A stretch of 11,538 bases of DNA, taken from NCBI GenBank assembly GCA_001701065.1, contig DAAL01000058.1:20091-31628 (forward strand). The letters are read 5' to 3'. A program made the translations under genes and the position numbers. Below, in pieces: positions 6,659 through 11,538 of this stretch; within the stretch, counting starts at the first letter, position 1, and each line of letters begins with the position of its first letter. This DNA is from Bacteroidales bacterium GP4 (GTDB lineage Bacteria; Bacteroidota; Bacteroidia; Bacteroidales; Muribaculaceae). The notes under the pieces are model-generated. The model worked only from the letters and a program-made list of their open reading frames with translations. It was not told the DNA's origin and did not search any database.

Positions 6659-7779
6659 ATTGGTTTCGATTGTTCTTCTATATTGTCACCGTATAACACT
6701 TTATAGTAAACACCCACTGTGCGGAACGCCGACTGCTGCCAGGTGAACTGAGGAAGCAGATAACGAGCGTGACCCAAAAGTTCCTTGCGCACTGACTCAT
6801 TATAGATAACGTCGCCTATCACATGCGCCATGTCAGCAGGATCCTCCGGATTAAAATAAGCCGCCCCTTCACGTGCTATTTCAGGGAAACAGCTTGCATT
6901 GCTCAACGCTATGGGGCAATTGGAAGCCCAAGCCTCAAGAATCGGGAGTCCGAACCCTTCGTATAGCGAAGGGAACACAAAACAGCATGCATTGGTGTAA
7001 AGATAGGACAACTGAGGATTAGTCACGAAGTACTGATGCACTTTGCGTCTCAGCCCTTTCTGTCGGAGTTCAATAAGTTCATCATTGTTAAACGGCTTAC
7101 CGGTGCATACAAGGTGAAGTTGAGGGTCATTTTTCTCCAACAAAGCGAAAGCTTCCAACATATTGGAAAAATTCTTATACTTATTTCTGTCACCTACGAA
7201 AAGAATGTATCGTGACGGAAGCCCCTTGACCTTTTCGATAATTGTGGACGGCAAGGTGGCACCGTGATAAATCACCTCAATCTTCTCCTCCGGAATACCA
7301 TAGAAGTCAATGATGTCCTTCTTGGTGTTTTCACTGATAGCTATCACTCTGTCGGCGTTAGTCACCGTAAGGCGTTTATTGGCTATCACCTTCGAAGCGT
7401 CCTTGAAGAAATGAGGATATTTTTCATGGGTGAAATCATGCACCGTTATCACATAAGGGCTTTTCCTCAGCTTAAGGAAGTAAGGGTCATAGTAAGTGGG
7501 ATGCAACAACGAATAGTCCTTGGTCATCAGCACTTGGGAGGATGTGCGGCGGTTAAGCCATTCGTAAACGATGCGGCGCACCCGGAATGTACTCAAATTA
7601 GTGTTACGAACTGCGGGCTTAATGTTGCCAAGCTCCGACAAAAACACATTTTCGCTCCACATGGAAGGCATCATGCTCTCCACCGAGGTGTTCATGTGCT
7701 TGATAAGCTCCACAAAATAACGTGATATTCCCCCTACTTTCTGCCAAGAAAATACCTGATGATCGAAAAGAACCTTCAT
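6652..7779 (-). CDS. Glycosyltransferase, GT4 family (GT-B fold)
   Basis: A 375-aa cytosolic or membrane-associated glycosyltransferase that would transfer a sugar from a nucleotide donor onto a glycan acceptor. GGISRY (16-21) is the N-terminal glycine loop. VGDRNKYKN (195-203) and EGFGLPILEA (274-283, with E274 and E282 as the EX7E pair) form the donor-binding site of GT4 enzymes. YHGA (171-174) begins the second Rossmann domain. Donor and acceptor cannot be read from sequence. Its start is only 2 bp after the DUF389 stop. A flippase two genes upstream suggests surface polysaccharide or lipopolysaccharide assembly, but this is not the many-gene glycosyltransferase cluster of a capsule locus. 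It may therefore act on a core glycan. Confidence 0.93.
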   Translation of the reverse strand: MKVLFDHQVFSWQKVGGISRYFVELIKHMNTSVESMMPSMWSENVFLSELGNIKPAVRNTNLSTFRVRRIVYEWLNRRTSSQVLMTKDYSLLHPTYYDPYFLKLRKSPYVITVHDFTHEKYPHFFKDASKVIANKRLTVTNADRVIAISENTKKDIIDFYGIPEEKIEVIYHGATLPSTIIEKVKGLPSRYILFVGDRNKYKNFSNMLEAFALLEKNDPQLHLVCTGKPFNNDELIELRQKGLRRKVHQYFVTNPQLSYLYTNACCFVFPSLYEGFGLPILEAWASNCPIALSNASCFPEIAREGAAYFNPEDPADMAHVIGDVIYNESVRKELLGHARYLLPQFTWQQSAFRTVGVYYKVLYGDNIEEQSKPIW

Positions 7780-7781
7780 AG

Positions 7782-9173
7782 CTATTTTTTATTTTTATCG
7801 ACTATTAACGACCGGCTGGGGATGATAGTGACATCCTTAAGCCTTAACCGCGCCTCAAGATACTCCTTGAACTTGGTACTTTGCGAAGCACTCATGCCCG
7901 ACGAGTAGTTTACAAGGGCAATGTTCATGGTGTCAAGTTCCATACTGTTTATGTCGCACACTATGGCGCGGGTCACAGCAATGTCCTTCACCTGCGGGAA
8001 AACCACCTTCAACTCGGGTGCCAATGACGCGCCGATGCTATCATTGTGCGCAATTACAGCGTTGCGGTTACGCAAAGAGTCGATTATTTCTTGCTGCGAA
8101 GATATCGTGGACTGTGTAGCCTGGTACATGTCACGCAACAAAGTCGAAGTGGACTTGGTAATGTCAGCAGTGGTTATGGGAGTTGCGCCCTGCACAATAT
8201 TAAGTTTTGTGCCGGCAAGATTATACTGCGGAAGGAGATCGGTGAGAGCAAGCACCAGGGAGTCCTGCGGCAACGGCCGTCCCACTAAGTTGATGGTGAG
8301 GACACCCCCTTTTTTGCTGTAGTGGGTCTTATAGTTCAGCACCTGCGTACCGTTAAAATCACATTGCTCATCCACAAACTTAGAGCAATTGGACAAGAAA
8401 TTATTCTCCCTGAACATATTTAAGGTAAGATACACCGCCGGAATCATGGTGAGCACCGCTATAGTATAGATCATATTTCTCACCTTATTGGCGCGTGCAG
8501 GATTACTGAAATCAACAATCTTATAGTTCATCAACCTAACACCTAAAGTAGTGGCACAGGCTATGAACACGGAATTGATAAAGAAAAGATAGAGCGCGCC
8601 GAGAAAGTAAGAGGGTTGCATTGTGGCAAGTCCATAACCCACGGTACACAACGGCGGCATAAGAGCAGTGGCAATAGCCACACCGGGAATCACATTGCCC
8701 TTTATCTTGCTGCCTATGGCGAGAATACCGGCGGCACCTCCGAAGAAACCTATGAATATGTCGTAAATGGTGGGCGAAGTACGGGCAAGAAGCTCACTGT
8801 GCCCCTCGTTCACCGGCGATATAAGGAAATATATGGTAGAGGTGATGATACTGAACAATGTCGCCATGAAAAGATTTCGGAAGGAACGCTTCATCAGTTC
8901 AAAATCATGGATACCCACAGCAAGCCCTATACCGATTATAGGACCCATCAAGGGAGAGATGAGCATGGCACCGATAATAACCGCCGTGGAATTGGTGTTC
9001 AATCCAAGCGAAGCGATGAATATGGCAACGATGAGGATAAGAATGTTTATACCTCGGAACGACACGCCTTCACGTATAGCATCCTCAGCTTCCTGCTGCG
9101 GCAGCAGGAAGTCAGTAAGCTGGAAATAACCGAAAAGTTTCTGTTTCAGAAAAGCACTGTCTATTTTTTTCAT
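7782..9173 (-). CDS. DUF389 family membrane protein with extra C-terminal soluble region
   Basis: A 463-aa protein. The N-terminal half has about six or seven hydrophobic segments (near 41-57, 62-86, 100-118, 136-154, 160-183, 188-211, 234-252) and the DUF389 signature NSTAVIIGAMLISPLMGPI (61-79). A second signature, GVAIATALMPPLCTVGYG, is at 164-181. The function of DUF389 is not established. After the last membrane segment the remaining 200 or so residues are soluble-looking. They contain two similar beta-beta-alpha-beta-like units (about 275-328 and 396-453) joined by a helical, possibly coiled-coil stretch (about 338-372). The side of the membrane they face is not determined. The gene lies between the flippase (20-bp gap) and the glycosyltransferase (2-bp gap). 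An 11-bp perfect inverted repeat lies at codons 21-28. Confidence 0.9.
   Translation of the reverse strand: MKKIDSAFLKQKLFGYFQLTDFLLPQQEAEDAIREGVSFRGINILILIVAIFIASLGLNTNSTAVIIGAMLISPLMGPIIGIGLAVGIHDFELMKRSFRNLFMATLFSIITSTIYFLISPVNEGHSELLARTSPTIYDIFIGFFGGAAGILAIGSKIKGNVIPGVAIATALMPPLCTVGYGLATMQPSYFLGALYLFFINSVFIACATTLGVRLMNYKIVDFSNPARANKVRNMIYTIAVLTMIPAVYLTLNMFRENNFLSNCSKFVDEQCDFNGTQVLNYKTHYSKKGGVLTINLVGRPLPQDSLVLALTDLLPQYNLAGTKLNIVQGATPITTADITKSTSTLLRDMYQATQSTISSQQEIIDSLRNRNAVIAHNDSIGASLAPELKVVFPQVKDIAVTRAIVCDINSMELDTMNIALVNYSSGMSASQSTKFKEYLEARLRLKDVTIIPSRSLIVDKNKK
9089..9111. repeat. Perfect 11-bp inverted repeat inside the DUF389 gene
   Basis: Left arm CTTCCTGCTGC (9089-9099) and right arm GCAGCAGGAAG (9101-9111) are exact reverse complements around a single central G. 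In RNA this folds as a 10-bp GC-rich stem with a 3-nt loop. It codes for the residues FLLPQQEA near the N-terminus of the DUF389 protein. There is no T run, so it is not an intrinsic terminator. It may be a coding coincidence, since CTG CTG and CAG CAG codons are complementary, or an mRNA hairpin early in the gene. Confidence 0.55.
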
Positions 9174-9193
9174 ATCATTTTCAATAAATGAGT

Positions 9194-10696
9194 CTAAACT
9201 TGAGGTCTAACCGCTGACCGCCGACGCAGCATGGCAAGCGGACGGATGCCTTCGCGTCTGCACACAATCCACAGGTAGAGGATGAGCAGGAGCGTGCGGA
9301 AAAAGAGGTTTACGCCCTGCACCGGGATAACCACGAAGTAAGCCACGGCATAGAGCACTCCCGCCACCAGCACATAATAGAGCAACCTGTCCACATGATA
9401 ATTGATGGGGTATTTAGCCTGACCGATAAAATAACTGGCAAGCATCATAGAGCCATAGGAAGCAAACGAAGCCCAAGCACAACCCATGTAGCCGATATGC
9501 GGCACAAGGATAATGTTGAGCGTAACGACAATCACCAGCCCGAATATCGAAAACCATGCGCCCCATATGGTGCGGTCAGACAGCTTATACCATAAAGAGA
9601 GATTAAAGAACACTCCGAAAAACAATTCGGCAAGCATTATTACAGGCACTACCTTCAACCCTGAGAAATATCTCGGCGAGATGAAGTAACGGATAATGTC
9701 AATATAGAACATCACAGCAAGGAAGATAAACAAAGCAAACACCACGAAGTACTTCATAGCATCACTGTAGGACTGCAGTTTGTCCACTCCTTTTTCCTTG
9801 TTCTGTGAAAATATAAACGGCTCATAGGCGAAACGAAACGCCTGGATGAACATCACCATCACCACACCTATCTTATAGTTGGCTCCGTATATACCGAGTT
9901 CGCTCATCACCTCCGGTGATTTGTCAAGCACCGGAAGAAGCAGCTTGTCGACAGTCTGATTCATGATACCCGCTACTCCAAGTACCAGCAAAGGCAATGA
10001 ATAGGAAAGCATCTCTTTAAGAAGAGTTCCGTTAAACCGGAACTTGACTTTCACTATATCAGGGAGCAACATCAGCAACACCACCGCCGAAGCGATGAGA
10101 TTAGCAAGGAATATGTAGCCTATACCGAAATCAGGCTTATAGAACCATGACACCGTGGAAGGATAGTGCTTCCACAGCCACGGACAAAGCAGGATGAAGA
10201 AGAGATTTAAACCTATGTTAAGCCCGATGTTCACAAGTTTTATGGCGGCAAACCTTATGGGACGCTTCTGATAGCGCAGATAAGCAAACGGAATGGCGGT
10301 ATAGGCATCGAGCGCGACGGCAAGCCCCATCATCCATATGTAGGTCTCATGACCGCGGCAGTGCAAAGCATCGCTTACCGGGCGCAAAAACAGAAGCAAC
10401 AACACGAAAAACAGCGTCGATGTAACTCCCAGCGAAGTAAGGGTGGTTGAATACACCTCTTCCGGATTGTTGTAACGCTCATGGTTGGCAAATCGGAAGA
10501 AACCGGTCTCCATGCCGTAAGTGAGCACAATAAGCACCACCGCCACGATGGTGTAGACATAGGTGACCACACCGTATTCCCCGGTGGGGAACACATTGGT
10601 GTAAAGCGGGACAAGGCACCAATTAAGGAAACGCCCCACAATACTGCTCAACCCGTAAATAGCAGTGTCTTTAGCTAAACTTTTTATACCTGCCAT
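9194..10696 (-). CDS. Wzx-like polysaccharide flippase (MOP/PST superfamily)
   Basis: A 500-aa inner-membrane protein with about 12-14 hydrophobic segments, the normal size for Wzx-type flippases that move lipid-linked oligosaccharides to the periplasmic face. The N-terminal KSLAKDTAIYGLSSIVGRFLN and YGMETGFFRF (60-69) are typical of the Bacteroidota branch. The second half begins again with SYSLPLLVLGVAGIMNQTVD (231-250), reflecting the two-bundle architecture. The C-terminus is cytosolic and arginine-rich (RRREG-like, then MLRRRSAVRPQV). The ATG is 8 bp after the ruvB stop. The substrate is unknown; an O-antigen, capsule or other lipid-linked glycan are all possible. Confidence 0.92.
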   Translation of the reverse strand: MAGIKSLAKDTAIYGLSSIVGRFLNWCLVPLYTNVFPTGEYGVVTYVYTIVAVVLIVLTYGMETGFFRFANHERYNNPEEVYSTTLTSLGVTSTLFFVLLLLFLRPVSDALHCRGHETYIWMMGLAVALDAYTAIPFAYLRYQKRPIRFAAIKLVNIGLNIGLNLFFILLCPWLWKHYPSTVSWFYKPDFGIGYIFLANLIASAVVLLMLLPDIVKVKFRFNGTLLKEMLSYSLPLLVLGVAGIMNQTVDKLLLPVLDKSPEVMSELGIYGANYKIGVVMVMFIQAFRFAYEPFIFSQNKEKGVDKLQSYSDAMKYFVVFALFIFLAVMFYIDIIRYFISPRYFSGLKVVPVIMLAELFFGVFFNLSLWYKLSDRTIWGAWFSIFGLVIVVTLNIILVPHIGYMGCAWASFASYGSMMLASYFIGQAKYPINYHVDRLLYYVLVAGVLYAVAYFVVIPVQGVNLFFRTLLLILYLWIVCRREGIRPLAMLRRRSAVRPQV

Positions 10697-10704
10697 GATA
10701 AACG

Positions 10705-11538
10705 TTAAAACAAAGTGTTCATATCGTCAAAATGGGATGTGTAACCGAGATGGGTAAACGCCAGTCCGGTCACTTCGCGTCCGCGCGGCGTACGCTTCAG
10801 GAAGCCCTCCTTTATCAAGAACGGCTCATACACTTCCTCGATAGTGCCGGCATCCTCTCCCAAAGCGGTGGCTATGGTGGAAAGCCCCACCGGACCACCG
10901 TTGAACTTGGTGATAATCGTAGTGAGAATCTTGTTGTCCACCTCATCAAGCCCGTAGCGGTCAATGTTAAGCGCCTCCAAGGAGTAGCGTGCTATTTCAG
11001 GCTCTATGTAACCGTTTCCTTTCACCATAGCGAAGTCACGCACACGGCGCAGGAGCGAATTGGCTATACGTGGGGTGCCTCGGCTTCGCATAGCTATCTC
11101 CGATGCAGCTTCCGGAGTGCATTTTATCCCAAGCAGTCCGGCTGACCTCAGAATAATCTTCTTAAGCACCTCGTGGTCGTAGTACTCCAGATGACAGTTT
11201 ATGCCGAATCGAGCACGCAAAGGCGCAGTGAGCAGTCCGCTTCGGGTAGTCGCACCGATGAGGGTGAACGGCGAAAGCGACAATTGCACCGAACGCGCGC
11301 CGGGACCCTTGTCAATCATGATGTCAATGCGGAAATCCTCCATCGCGGAATACAGGTATTCCTCCACTTCCTTGCGAAGACGGTGTATCTCGTCGATGAA
11401 CAGCACATCGTTCTCGTCGAGCGACGTGAGTATGCCGGCGAGGTCGCCTGCCTTGTCAAGCACGGGACCCGAAGTTATCTTTATCCCCACTCCGAGTTCG
11501 TTGGCTATAATCTGGGACAAAGTGGTTTTACCAAGTCC
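10705..11538 (-). CDS. ruvB: Holliday junction branch-migration helicase RuvB (5' end cut by window edge)
   Basis: 277 residues of the AAA+ motor that drives RuvA-bound Holliday junctions are visible. The coding frame is open to the window edge. The first visible residues GLGKTT are the end of the Walker A motif, so roughly 60 N-terminal residues are missing. The TTG at 11520 is a Leu codon inside this motif, not a start. Walker B is FIDEIHRL (visible residues 47-54), sensor 1 is LIGATTRSG (93-101), the arginine-finger segment is PLRARFG (106-112), and sensor 2 is in [13 protein letters not shown] (153-165). The C-terminal winged helix ends with [16 protein letters not shown] (250-265). Everything visible looks intact. 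It heads the run of minus-strand genes seen here; ruvA is not in the window. Confidence 0.97.
   Translation of the reverse strand, partial: GLGKTTLSQIIANELGVGIKITSGPVLDKAGDLAGILTSLDENDVLFIDEIHRLRKEVEEYLYSAMEDFRIDIMIDKGPGARSVQLSLSPFTLIGATTRSGLLTAPLRARFGINCHLEYYDHEVLKKIILRSAGLLGIKCTPEAASEIAMRSRGTPRIANSLLRRVRDFAMVKGNGYIEPEIARYSLEALNIDRYGLDEVDNKILTTIITKFNGGPVGLSTIATALGEDAGTIEEVYEPFLIKEGFLKRTPRGREVTGLAFTHLGYTSHFDDMNTLF

Noticed and set aside
7264..7725. Open frame of 153 codons on the plus strand opposite the glycosyltransferase
   Set aside because: Antisense to a gene with clear GT4 motifs, and its His/Val-rich translation shows no family features.
8616..9191. Long open frame on the plus strand opposite the DUF389 gene (191 codons)
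   Set aside because: Low-complexity, polar translation with no recognisable domain, fully antisense to a clear membrane-protein gene; a shadow frame.
11520..11538. A TTG at 11520 as the start of a short ruvB
   Set aside because: It is a Leu codon inside the Walker A motif GLGKTTL. The frame stays open to the window edge, so the gene is simply cut there.

Overview
The window looks like a chromosomal housekeeping segment from a member of the Bacteroidota, most likely order Bacteroidales. A Muribaculaceae-like gut lineage would fit, but that is inference. The support is: Bacteroidales-type promoters (a TAnnTTTG -7 element with a TTG-like -33 element about 20 bp upstream), AT-rich start regions without clear Shine-Dalgarno sequences, and protein sequences with a Bacteroidales look. 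Base composition appears fairly even, and I saw no mobile element, CRISPR array, phage gene or broken gene.

Left end (1-1175): the 5' part of a tRNA gene on the minus strand runs off the window edge, with its own good promoter. Next, also on the minus strand, is a long-chain polyprenyl diphosphate synthase, probably for the menaquinone side chain. It is divergent from polA, and the two share an 82-bp intergenic region with overlapping promoter candidates.

Plus-strand repair operon (1176-4993): polA (DNA polymerase I), a small unrecognised protein with an HExxH motif, and an AlkD-type DNA alkylation glycosylase. The spacings are 6 bp and a 1-bp overlap. AlkD removes alkylated bases and Pol I can fill the resulting gap, so the operon makes functional sense. 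The Pol I 5'-nuclease and polymerase motifs are intact, but the 3'-5' proofreading domain has lost most of its catalytic acids.

Minus-strand operon (11538 down to 4974): ruvB (cut by the right edge), a Wzx-like polysaccharide flippase, a DUF389 membrane protein, a GT4-type glycosyltransferase, a radical SAM protein of the wyosine-synthetase-like group, and an LD-carboxypeptidase. Intergenic distances are 8 bp, 20 bp, 2 bp, a 7-bp overlap and a 1-bp overlap, so it reads as one transcription unit. It joins Holliday-junction processing with envelope glycan export and assembly and peptidoglycan recycling. The two operons converge and overlap tail-to-tail by 20 bp at 4974-4993, with no visible terminator between them.

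I found no convincing undescribed system. The points most worth a second look are the degenerate proofreading domain of Pol I, the small HExxH protein between polA and alkD, the apparent duplicated domain in the DUF389 protein, and a perfect 11-bp inverted repeat early in that gene.
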